NCBI RefSeq assembly: GCF_001659605.2
Contig: NC_035171.2
Span: 1,862,225-1,926,224 of the forward strand
Length of the DNA stretch: 64,000 nt
Reading direction: 5' to 3'
Origin: Manihot esculenta
Taxonomy: Eukaryota > Streptophyta > Magnoliopsida > Malpighiales > Euphorbiaceae
A program made the translations under genes and the position numbers. This document shows positions 1-10,679 of the stretch, piece by piece (position 1 is the stretch's first letter; each line of letters begins with the position of its first letter). The notes under the pieces were generated by a model. It did not search any database. It was not told where the DNA came from and saw nothing but the letters and a program-made list of their open reading frames with translations.

Positions 1-2121
1 GAGTGTGGTTGCAGTTATGTCTCTAAAAAAATGACTCAACTCAGTCAAAGCATCCCAAACTGCTTTAGGCAATATGTCACGAAATGCAATTGGTATCAGT
101 CTTTGCATCAATATGTGGCAATCATGGCTTTTTAATCCATAAAATTTACAATCATTCACACTAACAGACTGAGCAATGTTCGAAGCATAACCGTCAGGCA
201 ACCTCAAATCCTTAAGCCATTGACAAATTGACCGTTTCTGTTCTTTATTTAAAGAATAAGTGGCTTTAGGTTTGTACACTTTACCATTATTATACAACAA
301 TTCTAACTCGGGACGATTGCAATAGACTTTCAAATCTTGTCTTGCCTTGATATTGTCCTTTGATTTGCCATTCACATCCATAACTGTGTAGAATATGTTA
401 TCAAATACATTCTTCTCTATATGCATAACATCCAAATTATGTCGAAGTAAATTTGATTGCCAATATGGAAGCTCCCAAAATATACTCTTTTTCACCCAGT
501 TATGCTGTACTCCAAACCCCGGTATTGTTTGCTTGCCAGCAGTTGTTCCAAACACAACATCACTCAACAAATTAACCCGATGTTGTATAACATCACCTGC
601 CATACGAGAAGGTGGAGGAGTTTTTTCTATGAAACCTTTTCTAAATTTATCTTTCTGTCTTCGATATGGATGGTTAATAGGAAGGAATTGACGATGACAA
701 TCAAAAAAAGATGGCTTCCCACCATGCTGAAGTATAAAGGCCTTACTATTTTCCATACAATATGGACATGACATTCTACCATGTGTGCTCCATCCAGATA
801 ACATACCATATGCAGGAAAATCACTTATTGTCCATAACAATGCTGCTTTCATTTGAAAGTTTTGGTTAGAATTAGCATCATGAGTCCAAACTCCTTCATG
901 CCACAACAATTTCAGCTCATCAATCAAAGGCCTCAAAAAAACATCCAAGCTTTTTCCAGGGCTTTTAGGACCTGGAATTACCATATTCAGAAACATGTAA
1001 GGTTTTTTCATTGCCATCCATGGAGGTAAATTGTAAACTACAACAATTACGGGCCAACAAGAATACGGTTTAGACCATTGCCCAAAAGGATTGAATCCAT
1101 CAGTACATAATCCAAGCCGAACATTTCTTGGATCAGATGCAAACCAAGAGTGGGTGCGATCAAAATGTTTCCATGCCTCACTATCAACAGGATGCACCAT
1201 ACTACCATCTACATGTTGGTTAGAAGCATGCCAAACCATATGCAGAGCAGTTTTGGATGACATAAAAAGTCTTTGGAGTCTAGGAATCAAAGGTAGATAT
1301 CGCAACACTTTAAATGGTCTCTTTTTTCGTCGCCCCATAAATGATTGTATTGGTTTATATCGAGGGTGACCACATATTGTACATGATGTTCTGTCGATAT
1401 TTTCTTGAAAGTACAACATACAATTGTTTACACAAACATCGATTTTTGTATAACCAAGGCCTAGAGTGGACATCATCTTCTTCGTATTATAAAAATTATC
1501 TGGTAAGAGGTTTCCTTCTGGTAGCATAATTTTTACCATTCCCATAAACTTATTAAAACAACTATGACTAATGTGAAATTCTGACATTAAGTTCAGCAAT
1601 TGAGATACAGCAGATAACTTGGTATGATTATTGCAGCCTTCCCATAATGGCACATTCGCACCATGTAATAATTCATAGAATTTTGAAACTTCTAAGTTCG
1701 GCTCCATGGTTCGATTGCCCATTTCAGAACTACCAACTCCAACTGTACCATAATTTATATCCATTGCTTCCATGACCATGCTTCTATAATCATTGACATT
1801 GTTGGTTGTAGCAAGATAATCAGTAGATTGTTCCTCAAGTTGTTCAGAATTTATTTCATGAGTGATAGATTCACCATGCGCAATCCACTTAGTATATCCT
1901 CCAACAAATCCACTTTTGCAAAGGTGATAAGTAACATCTTGCCTATTCTGAAATTTCCTATTCTGACACTTAGAACATGGACAACGAATTTTATCTTGGC
2001 ATATAAACTGTACTTGTGCATAGGCAAAGTTTAGAAATGTCTCCACCCCAATCTCAAATTCAGAATTAAGAAAGCCATTTTCATCTAGTCGCTCATACAT
2101 CCATCTACGATCTACCGACAT
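1..2121 (-). CDS. CACTA transposase (TNP2-like), N-terminal 707 residues
   Basis: Starting from the ATG at 2121-2119, the minus strand is open for 707 codons to the window edge with no stop or frameshift. Residues 1 to about 80 match the plant transposase-associated domain: an MSVDRRWMY-type start, a Cys-Pro-Cys-x-Lys-Cys cluster, and a YHLCKSGF...Y..W..HGE segment. Residues about 200-700 match the TNP2/Transposase_21 domain, with landmarks LGLCTDGFNPFG near residue 340, WSTHGRMSCPYC near 445 and HNLDVMHIEKNVFDN near 565. The protein is expected to bind element ends and catalyse cut-and-paste transposition in the nucleus. The C-terminal part lies beyond position 1, so completeness is unknown. 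The start is chosen because the conserved N-terminal domain begins at this methionine. The open frame suggests recent or ongoing selection or a young insertion. Confidence 0.93.
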   Translation of the reverse strand, partial: MSVDRRWMYERLDENGFLNSEFEIGVETFLNFAYAQVQFICQDKIRCPCSKCQNRKFQNRQDVTYHLCKSGFVGGYTKWIAHGESITHEINSEQLEEQSTDYLATTNNVNDYRSMVMEAMDINYGTVGVGSSEMGNRTMEPNLEVSKFYELLHGANVPLWEGCNNHTKLSAVSQLLNLMSEFHISHSCFNKFMGMVKIMLPEGNLLPDNFYNTKKMMSTLGLGYTKIDVCVNNCMLYFQENIDRTSCTICGHPRYKPIQSFMGRRKKRPFKVLRYLPLIPRLQRLFMSSKTALHMVWHASNQHVDGSMVHPVDSEAWKHFDRTHSWFASDPRNVRLGLCTDGFNPFGQWSKPYSCWPVIVVVYNLPPWMAMKKPYMFLNMVIPGPKSPGKSLDVFLRPLIDELKLLWHEGVWTHDANSNQNFQMKAALLWTISDFPAYGMLSGWSTHGRMSCPYCMENSKAFILQHGGKPSFFDCHRQFLPINHPYRRQKDKFRKGFIEKTPPPSRMAGDVIQHRVNLLSDVVFGTTAGKQTIPGFGVQHNWVKKSIFWELPYWQSNLLRHNLDVMHIEKNVFDNIFYTVMDVNGKSKDNIKARQDLKVYCNRPELELLYNNGKVYKPKATYSLNKEQKRSICQWLKDLRLPDGYASNIAQSVSVNDCKFYGLKSHDCHILMQRLIPIAFRDILPKAVWDALTELSHFFRDITATTL

Positions 2122-2382
2122 GATAAATATATTCTGAAATATAAACAAATTCAACTTTAATTATATACTAATTTAACAAATCAAACACACTAATCAATTT
2201 AACAATACATATCAAAGAAAAGTTGAATAAAGGCACATAAAGTAATCAATTTAACAATACATATATATATTAATAAAATTATATATTATTATTATTATTA
2301 TTTTGAAATTTATAAAATGACTTATTCTCTTAAAATTAAAAATATATATATATTTTTTAAAAGATCATTTTTTAAAAGGCAG

Positions 2383-2628
2383 CAAGCTGCTGTGCAGCAG
2401 CAGCTGCTGCAGCACAGCAGCAACCTGCTGTGCTGCACAGCAGCTGCTGCAGCACAACAGCAACCTGCTGTGCTGCACAGCAGCTGCTGCAGCACAGCAA
2501 GCTGCTGTGCAGCAAGCTGCTGCGCAGCAGCTTGCCTTGCTTGTGCAGCAGCAAGCTGCTGCCTTGCTTGTGCAGCAGCTAGCTTGCTGCTGCACAAGCA
2601 AGGCAGCAGCAAGCTTGCTGCTGCACAA
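2383..2628. repeat. CAG/CTG quasi-palindromic repeat inside the CACTA 5' region
   Basis: About 245 bp built almost entirely from GCAGCA, GCTGCTG and CTTGCTTGTGCAGCAG blocks, alternating in orientation so that each strand can fold on itself. All frames stay open because the repeat encodes only Ala, Gln, Leu, Cys and Ser runs. The tract lies between the transposase start and the 5' terminus. It may act as leader or subterminal structure; no coding role is supported. Confidence 0.85.
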
Positions 2629-2939
2629 GCTATATTTCATAATTCCACATTATTTTTTTTTATAACTAATGAATTTATTTTCACATTATTTTTAACATAT
2701 TATAATATATATTTCATAATTTATAAAAATTAGTAACATAATAATCATGTAATCTCAAAACCCCAAATAAATAAATAAAAAATATAAAAACAAACAATTA
2801 AGCAATAAACCCATCAAACTCAATGGCTAAGTAATCACCTAATATTTTTCAAAATTATTATTTTAATAATTAATATAAAATTAAAAATTAGTATAACAAG
2901 CATACATTAGGATCAACCAATCATTCCTTCAATAACTTA

Positions 2940-3200
2940 CATGGAGTGGCGACGATCGGCAGTTGCAACGGCGGTGAGTGGCAACGGTGGTGGTGGCAGC
3001 GGTGGCAGCTCCAGCAATGGCAGTACAGCCGCGACAACAGCAACAGCTACAGAGAGACGCAGCAACGCGCGATAGCCCGGGAACGACAGTGGCAGCGGCG
3101 ACGGAGGCGGCGACGGCGACGGCGACGGCGGCAAGAAGAAGGATGGAGCGATAAGGAGAAGAGAGGAGAAGAGAGGAGAGGAAAATGGTGGCTGAAATCA
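2940..3200. other. GC-rich and purine-rich leader region of the CACTA element
   Basis: A GC-rich island in AT-rich surroundings: GGTGGTGGCAGC-type repeats at 2970-3020, (GACGGC)n at about 3095-3133, then a GA-rich tract at 3130-3190. On the minus strand, the direction of the transposase gene, this reads as a pyrimidine tract followed by GCC-rich sequence, which resembles a promoter and 5' leader. The position between terminus and transposase fits that role, but no TATA box or start site is assigned. Confidence 0.4.
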
Positions 3201-3264
3201 AAAAGAGTCCCGAAAGAGATGGATTAGGTTTTTAAATATTTTTTTGCATTTTCTGCTAATATTT

Positions 3265-3420
3265 TAAAAATCCGTCGCTAATCCGTCGCAAATCCGTCAG
3301 AAATATAAAGCTTTAGTGTTCGTCGCTGATTCGTCGCTAATTCCGTCGCTAAATTTTTTTTTCCGACGGAAGTAATTTCCGTCGCTAAATCCGTCACTGA
3401 TAGCCTGTTTTTTTGTGGTG
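3265..3420 (-). repeat. CACTA subterminal repeats and terminal inverted repeat
   Basis: Repeats of CCGTCGCTAA or TCGTCGCTGA occur at about 3271, 3281, 3322, 3332, 3344, 3379 and 3390, in both orientations around CCGACGGAAG. The last 16 bases are the terminal repeat ending GTGGTG. Such subterminal repeats are the binding sites of the TNPA-type protein in En/Spm elements. Confidence 0.85.
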
Positions 3421-4780
3421 AATTCTAATTATTAAATTATTTTAAAATTAATTAATTTTATTTTTAATATATTTTAAATATGGGTATATTAATAAATTAA
3501 TAAATAAACTATATGTTAGAAAAATGAGTTATAATAAGAAATAAATATATAATTATAAAATAAAAATAATATCAAAATTTGCTCCTTAAATTGAAATTCT
3601 AGCTTCACCACTGGCCAACTAAAGGACTAATGTGTGCAGGAGAGCCAAACCCATTGATTAATGTAGTTTTTGAGAGAGAATTAGATATTCAGTTTGTGGC
3701 AACATGGGCTTGGGGTTGTCATTTCATTGTCTTTGAACATTGATTAAAAATTTATGGACTAATTTGACTTTGTTACTAGTATTTATAGGCTCAGATAGAG
3801 AGAGGGGGAAGGAGAGAACTAATGCATCCCTTCATTCTCTCTGGAAGGATTATGGCGCTGTTTGCATTGGCTAATGCGTTTACTCTTTGGTTATTCAATT
3901 GGTTGATAAGGCTTTTGGCTAATGTCTTTGTCAGTATCAGAGCTGTGGCAGTGTCCTTTACAGTTTTTTGGCAAAAAAAAAAAAGTTGAGGGACCAAATA
4001 AACAATTAATAATATTTGAGGGATTAAATACAAATTTGTTCGTTAAGGAAAAGAGAAAAACACGTATTGGATTCCTTGATCTAAATATCCCGTGGGCGAA
4101 AGCAATTCTCAATATTTCCTTCCTAGGGTTTACTGAGGTTAGGAACGATGGATCTAGAGGGTCTACCCATGCTTTGCGAAGGAGGAGTTGCCGATAACAC
4201 CACCGTTGAAGAGGTAAAATTTGCCGATAGTGAGGGGGTTAAAGTTGCCGATAAGCCCATCGGTGGAGACGTTGAGGAGGGCTGCGACGGTGAAGACTTT
4301 GAGGAGGGCTCCGACGGCGGAGACGTTGAGGAGGGCTCCGACGGTGAAGAGGGCTTCGACGGTGAAGAGGATAGCTCTGACAGTGAGAATACTACGAAAC
4401 GTATCCTTCTCAGGAACAAAGATGAACCTTACGGCTATGATGACCCTGACTATGAGGGCAACCAGAGGGATGTCTATATTAATTACAGACGACAGTATAA
4501 GGAAAGCGATGTAATTATATATAACTATTTTCCCTTTGTAGTTTTTCTTCTTGTACAATTGCATTCTTAACGGATTGGACAACCTTCTTCTCCAGGGTTT
4601 TGATTTTGATGACTATCCAAAGTCAGGTGACGGAGAATTTTTTCTGGGTGTTGCTTTTCATGTGGATCTTGAAGATGACGATGATGAATTTACTATAGGC
4701 TGCAAAGAGGCCCTTGCCTATGCTATCGAGGAACAGAATAAAAAGGTGTGTTGCCTATGCTATGGATAGATCATGAAATT
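3421..4780 (+). repeat. Segmental duplication, copy 1 of the cystatin-like locus
   Basis: Bases 3421-4780 align with 13849-17637 at high identity, apart from two blocks present only in copy 2 (14358-15738 and about 15822-16857). The shared sequence covers about 700 bp of upstream DNA, exon 1, intron 1, exon 2 and the start of intron 2. Small differences include GAGAGAGGGGGAAGG in copy 1 against a longer TTTTTGAATTAATTAG variant in copy 2. The left boundary is cut by the CACTA end. Confidence 0.9.
4148..4745 (+). pseudogene. Cystatin-like gene copy 1, truncated after exon 2
   Basis: Exon 1 (4148-4510, 121 codons) starts at the single ATG and encodes an acidic N-terminal region with about three and a half GGDVEEGSD-type units, then a YDDPDYEGNQRDVYINYRRQY segment. 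A GT donor follows at 4511. Exon 2 (4596-4745, 50 codons) begins GFDFDDYPKSGDGEFFLGV and ends EEQNKK before a GT donor. Exons 3 and 4 of the intact copy (16991-18276), which hold most of the cystatin-like fold, are missing. Intron 2 instead runs into a satellite monomer at about 4832. The remaining exons have no stop or frameshift, so truncation may be recent, but a functional product is unlikely. The family name rests on the intact copy. Confidence 0.75.
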
Positions 4781-4831
4781 TTTATCTTGGAAAATAATTT
4801 GATTTTGTTTGGAGTCACTTATATTACCTTA

Positions 4832-5095
4832 TTTTGCTTTAGGTGCCATTTCAAACTATGCTAAAATATAACAAAATGATTCTATTCAATAATAGAAATA
4901 TAAGTAATTTATATATATATAAAGACTACGTACTAAACAATTAACAGAGGGAGGGACTTAAAATAACTGAGGGGTTCTATATATTATGCAACTCCAAACT
5001 ATAAAATTAATCCATTACCAGGCTAACAAAAAAACCTAGAAAACTCACTAAAAAAGCATGAGGAAAAAAATCATTTAAAAAACCTACAATACAGC
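4832..5095 (+). repeat. Single satellite monomer, related to the 20-28 kb array
   Basis: The sequence from TTTTGCTTTAGGTGCC through the TA run, the AGAGGGAGGGACTTAAAATAAC motif, ATTACCAGGCTAACAAAAAAACC and AAAAAATCATTTAAAA matches the monomer that is tandemly repeated at 20640-27955. It has the same TTTTGCTTTAGGTGCC leader that precedes both arrays. Here it occurs once, directly after truncated cystatin-like copy 1. Confidence 0.85.
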
Positions 5096-6807
5096 AGCTT
5101 TCCAAACTATTAATTATGCCATACATATCAAATCATTTCCATTTGTGAATATTGGCTACTTGAAGGCATTTTGAAGGAAAATTGACAATATTATTATCTT
5201 TTCTAGTCTAGTGTTTTATAGTCAAAAGTACATCTCAAAATAATTTTAATAAATTTTTATATAGCACACTACTCAAAAATATTAGTTAATATATAGATAA
5301 TTAAAATAATAATTAAAAAAAATTTACAGAAATAAAAAAAAATGGAGTACACCGACACTAAGCTGACGAGACAATAAGGGAAATATGGTTATATTGATTT
5401 TTGTCTTTTTCTATAATAGAATTATGGGTATATTGATTTTTGTCTTTTTCTATAATAGTTGGTTTTGCTGACAACGTTAAAAAGGTGTCTATTAATTTAA
5501 CAATATTATACATTTAACTATTTTTTAAATATTAAGTAATTTATATAATTACTACATAATTACCTTAAAAAAATTACTACATATTATACAAATACAACAT
5601 AGCATATGATACAAGTATATCAATATATTTAAAAAAAAAGTATTTTGATATAAATATAATAATTCAATTACATATATATTGAATTATCAATTTTATGGCA
5701 TTGATTTATATTTAAATTATAAAAATATTTTATTTCATAAAAATATAAAAGTAATAATTAAAAACACACATGTAATATTAAAGTCTGATTTTTAATCTCC
5801 ACCTTTTCAATTAGGTTTTAATTTTTAGTTCAAACCTTTTGATTTAATATTTTCTAAATTTCTCTCCACCTTTATTTTTAATTTTAATTAGATTTATCAT
5901 CAATTTTTCAATTCTATTTTTTATTAAAAAAAAAGCTTTTGTTTCTGTTAAAAGGCAAAATTTGTACTCTTTAATCCTAGCCTTTAATTTTTTTTTCATA
6001 TATATTTTATTTGCAATCCTTGGATTGTTATAGTAATAATGGCTATCATTTTCTTTCTAAGGATAAATCTAGACTATCAAACATAAAAGATAAATTTGTA
6101 CTAAATTGATCTCTATCTTTAATTTTTTATACTAAATCAGCACACCATCTATTTTAGGGCTTCTGAATATGTTAACATTTTATTTTAAATAAATAAAAAA
6201 GGTGCTATTAAGGAGAAAATATATATAATTGGAAGAATCTAATGGCATTACAGGCAGAACCAACTTTCTTTACGGGTCAACCAAAACGCAAAGAGTTCGA
6301 CAATTCAATATATGACTTTGCCGATCCATTTAAATGGTGTCAGTCTATTTTAATAATTTATTTAATGTAGAATATTGGAAGAAATTAAATTAATTTTATA
6401 TTTCTTAAATAACCTGACTACATAATGACACAAATAAATACACCTAAAATTTTAAATTTGTGAAAATTATCAAGGCAATTATAGAACATTGTGCATTTGT
6501 ATTTCACAAGCATATCAAAAACTAAGGTCTTAACCTTGAAAGGGAGCTGGCAGTGCCATCCCCAAGTCCCAATCCTGTAACGCTAGATTGATCTTTTGAA
6601 ATACTTTGTTCTTTCAAAGTTACAGAAATATATGCTTCACTTACTATTTCTTTCTTTTTTAAAAAAAATAATAAATATATATTATATTTGCTCATAACCA
6701 TCATTGGTAGAGATTCGAAATTCTTAATCACATTAGCTAAAACTTTTGTTAAGATTTTAAACTTTTTGTAATAGAATTAATTTCATATAAATATTTAATT
6801 TTTACTC
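5096..6807. other. AT-rich intergenic DNA, no gene seen
   Basis: Low-complexity AT-rich sequence with many stops in all frames. Two nearly identical direct repeats around TATATTGATTTTTGTCTTTTTC occur at about 5392 and 5430. I see no exon-like stretch, RNA gene or clear transposon end. Confidence 0.6.
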
Positions 6808-7560
6808 TGATGACCGCCGGGCTTTCTCTACCCTGGGCGAGGTCGGGTCTAAGAGGAGAATAATGGCTCAAAACCCATCAAACCCTCCTTAAGCTGACCA
6901 ACTCAGCATCTTAGACCTCGACCCAGACACGCCGGACCGGATGGGTTACCTGCAAGTTCAGACCCAGCAGGAAGAAGCCCAGCTCCTTGATGTGATGTGA
7001 GGGAGAGGAGCTGGTCCAGTCACTTCGCAGCCCTGCCCGTACGCGCTCCGAGGGAATTAAATGGACGTCTGGCGTAGAGAGGAGTTCTGACACGTCCGTA
7101 CGTACGGGCCTGAGTGACATAGACAGGTAGCACAATAGTAGGAACAAGAGGGGCAGGTAAAAAGGGAGGGGTCTTCTCTTTCCTTCTTCTTCCTTTTCTG
7201 CTTCTTCCTCAGCTCCATTTTTTTATTTTATTTTTCTCTATAACTCTTGTCTATCCATACTACCCTAGTTCATGAATCTGACTTAAACGTCGGAGGGCCT
7301 CCACCGGGGGCATCCCCGATAGACCCCTGACCATCTATCCTTATTTTGTAGGTCCTTTCATAAAATCGAATATTGAGAGACCCATATGATGGAGCAAGAA
7401 GAAAACCAGATCTATCATGGAGTAAGAGGAAAATCAGATTTATCAATTGGCACCGTCTGTGGGGACGAAAGAGATTTTTACTATCTCTAAAGTTCCTAAA
7501 TTCACCTATTGAGATCCACGTGAAGGGTATGAAAGTTTATACAAAAGCTGGAGGTTTACA
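6808..7560 (+). mobile_element. LTR and start of the internal region of an old Tat-like retrotransposon
   Basis: A 638-bp LTR (6808-7445) begins TGATGACCGCCGGGC and ends GATTTATCA, giving TGAT...ATCA termini like element 1 at 27956. It is followed at once by ATTGGCACCGTCTGTGGGGA, the same primer-site-like motif found after the element 1 LTR. About 100 bp of leader similar to that of element 1 follows (ATTGAGATCCACGTG here against ACTGAGATCCACAATGG there). No gag or pol remains. The sequence then changes to unrelated AT-rich DNA near 7560. Confidence 0.8.
7446..7465 (+). promoter_or_regulatory. Primer-binding-site region of the retrotransposon remnant
   Basis: ATTGGCACCGTCTGTGGGGA lies directly after the LTR end. 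The motif is characteristic of many plant gypsy elements at the tRNA primer position. The exact tRNA was not determined. Confidence 0.65.
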
Positions 7561-8559
7561 ATAACCCAGCTGAAAAGAAAAATTCATTATGTTTAGGATT
7601 ATTTTGATAGTCTGTCATATAGTTTATTTTAATATTTATTGAATTTTATTACTACTTAACTTTTTCCTTGAAACCTGGTGAAGTGAAACTTCATATCAAA
7701 ATATTTATCTATGAATATAAAATTTTAATATTTTCTATAAAAATAATTAAATAAAATAAAATAAGTGATATATATATATTTGCAGAAATTTTGAGGTCGG
7801 CCGTATATATATTGTAAAGATTAAATGGGCAGGTTGGCTATAGGGTCCCAAGTTATGAAATTAGAAAGAAAATTAATAAATCAAAAAAAAAAAAGAAAAG
7901 AAGGATCCGCGAGGAAAAGTAAAGCAAGTAAGGTAAATTGGACAGCTCTCTGACCAGACAACAAATAGGCAAGATTGGACTAGCATTTCAAGTCAGATGG
8001 GGCACAATTCATTGCCAATTGACATTGAAGTAAGGTACACATAAAATTGCCACCTGTCTATCGCTTGTCATTAGCATAAATTATACTCCAGTTCTTATAT
8101 TGTCTTAGAATTTCGAGACTGCCTTTAATTACCGTAATTGTTTTTTATTAATTATTGTTGAATACAAAGGATTTCATAGATTATTAAAAGATATGCTTTT
8201 GTATGTAAATGATAACGCTAAATTTAATTAAAGTATACTTATTTGAGTTTACATATCTTGACAATTGATTATATAACATTAAAATTCAAGTATTGTCATG
8301 AAAATTTTATTATTAATGTTAGTACAGACATTCCTAAAAAAAAAAAAAAAAAAGAAGATCATCTATTTTATAGATTGAAAAATCTTGGAGAAATTTACAC
8401 ATGCAAAATATTATTTATTAAATATCTAAATTGCATGAGCTAATATTGTTAGTTAGAGCTAATATTTACATTCATCTGAAATATGAAACTAAGTGCCATG
8501 ACATATTATTTATTGATGAATATTATTGAATTAACAACGAGCATTTTCGTTATATACAC
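7561..8559. other. AT-rich spacer, no gene seen
   Basis: Mostly AT-rich DNA with poly-A runs (7881-7892, 8337-8354) and no convincing coding or RNA feature. It separates the 5' and 3' remnants of the Tat-like element, so it is either a later insertion or unrelated flanking DNA brought together by deletion. Confidence 0.5.
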
Positions 8560-10232
8560 TCTGTGCAAGCTCTTATTTTGCAGAAAAAATTCTGAATCTT
8601 GTTCAAGACCTCAGTGAGGTAGGTGACCGGCCTCGGAAAATAACCCTTGGCACCACAAAACCAGCTGAGATGACGAAGCGACAGTAAGGTCAATGAGCCT
8701 GAATCCCATGCAAGGCTAAAGAGTCTGGAAGCGACAGTAAGGCCTAAGAGCCTGAATCTTGCGCAAGACCTCAGTGAGGTAAGTGACCGGCCTCGAAAAA
8801 TGACCCCCGGCACCACAAAACCGACTGAGATGACGAAACGACAGTAAGGCAAATGAGCCTGAATCCTATGCAAGGCTAAAGAGCCTGGAAGCGACAGTAA
8901 GGCCTAAGAGTCTGAATCTTGCGCAAGACCTTAGTGAGGTGGGTGACCGGCATCGGAAAATGACCTCCAGCACCACAAAACCAGCTGAGATGACGAAGCT
9001 ACAGTAAGGCCAATGAGCCTGAATCCCATGCAAGGCTAAAGAGCCTGGAAGCGATAGTAAGGCCTAAGAGCCTGAATCTTGTTCAAGACCTCAGTGAGGT
9101 AGGTGACCGGCCTCGGAAAATGACTCTCGGCACCACAAAATTGGTTGAGATGACGAAGCGACAGTAAGGCCAAAGAGCCTGAATCTTGAGCAAGGCCAAT
9201 GAGCCTGGAAGCGATAGTAAGGCCCAAAAAACCTGAATCTTGCGCAAGACCTTAGTGAGGTAGGTGACTGGCCTCGAAAAAAGACCACCAGCACTACAAA
9301 ACCGAACTGAGAGGACGAAAGGAACTGTTCTTTCACCTTTTACTAAAAAATAATGTATGCTCACAGCAAACAGCGGCATACACTAACAACGCACAAAAAC
9401 AACACATAAGAACACAGTTCTGACCTCACATAAAAGATTGGGGCACTGGACCATAAATGAAAAGTTAAATTCCGACCTCCCAAAGGAGCTCGGGTCATAA
9501 GGTAAAGAGACTTTGACCTCACACAACAACCAAAAGCGCCAAAGCGCCAGGCTGACCTCAAGAGGATGCTGGAACAGAAATAAAAAATCTAAATCTGACC
9601 TCTCGAAAGAGCTCGAATTACAGGCTAATAAGACTTCGATCTAGCAAAATAGCCAGTATATAACGAAATTAAACTAAGGCGCCCTAATGCCCGTATCATG
9701 TAGCAATGCGACCTACTAAAGGTCAATGCAAGGCTCACGGCGCCAAGGAGCCAAAGCGCCATGCCGATCTCAAGAAAATGAGCTCGGTACTGGTAAAGCC
9801 AATAGGCAGACCAAATTAAGGCGAGGCAAATCCTAAGCAAAATGCATACCAAGATAGAGAACCAAACAAAAGATCAGGGGCAATCATAAGAGGCATCGAC
9901 CTCGAGAATTGACCGCTGGCACTAAAACCAGCTCAGCTAGCCTAGAGAGAGGTCTAAGCATAAAAGAGCCCGCAAAACACTCGAGGGTAGACAGCCTAGA
10001 AAACACTTGGGGGCAAAAAACTCAACTAACTGAGACATACCCGAGAATCAAATGCTCAGATAAAGAATCAAAGAGACAGGAGCAGCGTAAAAGACCGAAT
10101 AAACCATTTTGAATGACCGGATGGGGCAGTAGAAAGCCCTGACTCATTAGGATATAAAAAAATCGAACCGCAGTATGGTCAAGTCCAAAACAGATCTATC
10201 ATGGAGTAAGAGGAAAATCAGATTTATCATAC
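8560..10232 (+). mobile_element. 3' remnant of a Tat-like retrotransposon with a collapsed LTR
   Basis: The block starts with the tandem repeat described below and continues with non-coding, C/A-rich 3' leader-like sequence. It ends at CAGATCTATCATGGAGTAAGAGGAAAATCAGATTTATCA-type sequence (about 10191-10229), which duplicates the last ~38 bp of the LTR at 7408-7445. The sequence from about 10113 (TGACCGGATGGGGC) to 10232 therefore looks like an LTR that lost most of its interior. All pol sequence is gone. Confidence 0.65.
8594..9345 (+). repeat. ~160-bp tandem repeat, about 4.7 units
   Basis: Units start with GAATCTTG(T/C)(T/G)CAAGACC at about 8595, 8754, 8912, 9072 and 9233. Each contains TCAGTGAGGTAGGTGACCGG, a CACCACAAAACC block and two AGCGACAGTAAGG blocks. 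The CAAGACCTCAGTGAGGTAGGTG core is shared with the 3' region of element 1 at about 42030-42050. This ties the array to the same retrotransposon lineage. Confidence 0.85.
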
Positions 10233-10255
10233 TCATTTTCATATAAAATTAACTT

Positions 10256-10261
<6 letters not shown>

Positions 10262-10292
<31 letters not shown>
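10262..10292. repeat. (TA)n microsatellite
   Basis: An uninterrupted TA run of about 30 bp just after the retrotransposon remnant. Confidence 0.9.
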
Positions 10293-10297
<5 letters not shown>

Positions 10298-10679
10298 GCC
10301 TTTATCTATCGGATTAAGTCAAGATAAACACTTTTATATTATATTTATTTTAATTTTTTGTATATGTAAATTTGTGAATCCGTTATTAAAATTATTAGAT
10401 AAATTTGCTTTAAGATATTCATTTCAAAGAAAAATACTAAAATGTAACATCAAGTTAAATACCAATTGAATCACAAAGAAAAAATAGAGGAAAGTTGAAA
10501 AATTCAGGTTTGCGTTTAACTGCTTAGTACTTGAGGCACTGAATTTTTATAACAATTGCTCTTTGTAGAGTATGTGCAAACAAGCAGGTCTTTAGAAAGA
10601 AGCTCAACAAAAATCCAACAAAAACGATAGAAAAAATATATAAATAAAGGTTAAAATACCAAATACAAATCTTACAACT

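Larger units (their letters stand above)
1..3420 (-). mobile_element. CACTA (En/Spm-type) DNA transposon, 5' part, runs off the left edge
   Basis: The right end at 3420 reads, on the minus strand, CACCACAAAAAAACAGG. This is a one-base variant of the CACTACAAAAA terminus typical of plant CACTA elements. Inside it lie about 150 bp of subterminal repeats with the core CGTCGCTAA, then a 5' leader region, then the transposase gene on the minus strand. The other terminus is outside the window. The flank from 3421 onward matches 13849 onward, which lacks the element, so that locus serves as the empty site. A 3-bp target duplication (probably AAT at 3421-3423) is expected but the left flank cannot be seen. 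The element is potentially autonomous because the visible transposase frame is unbroken. Confidence 0.9.

Noticed and set aside
395..2034. Several + strand open frames of 60-100 codons
   Set aside because: They lie over the long minus-strand transposase frame and show no domain of their own.
2317..2733. Ala/Gln/Leu/Cys-rich open frames on both strands
   Set aside because: Produced by the CAG/CTG repeat, which has no stop in any frame; no evidence of coding.
8594..9345. CRISPR-like regular repeats
   Set aside because: Whole units are tandem and nearly identical with no unique spacers, and the DNA is plant.
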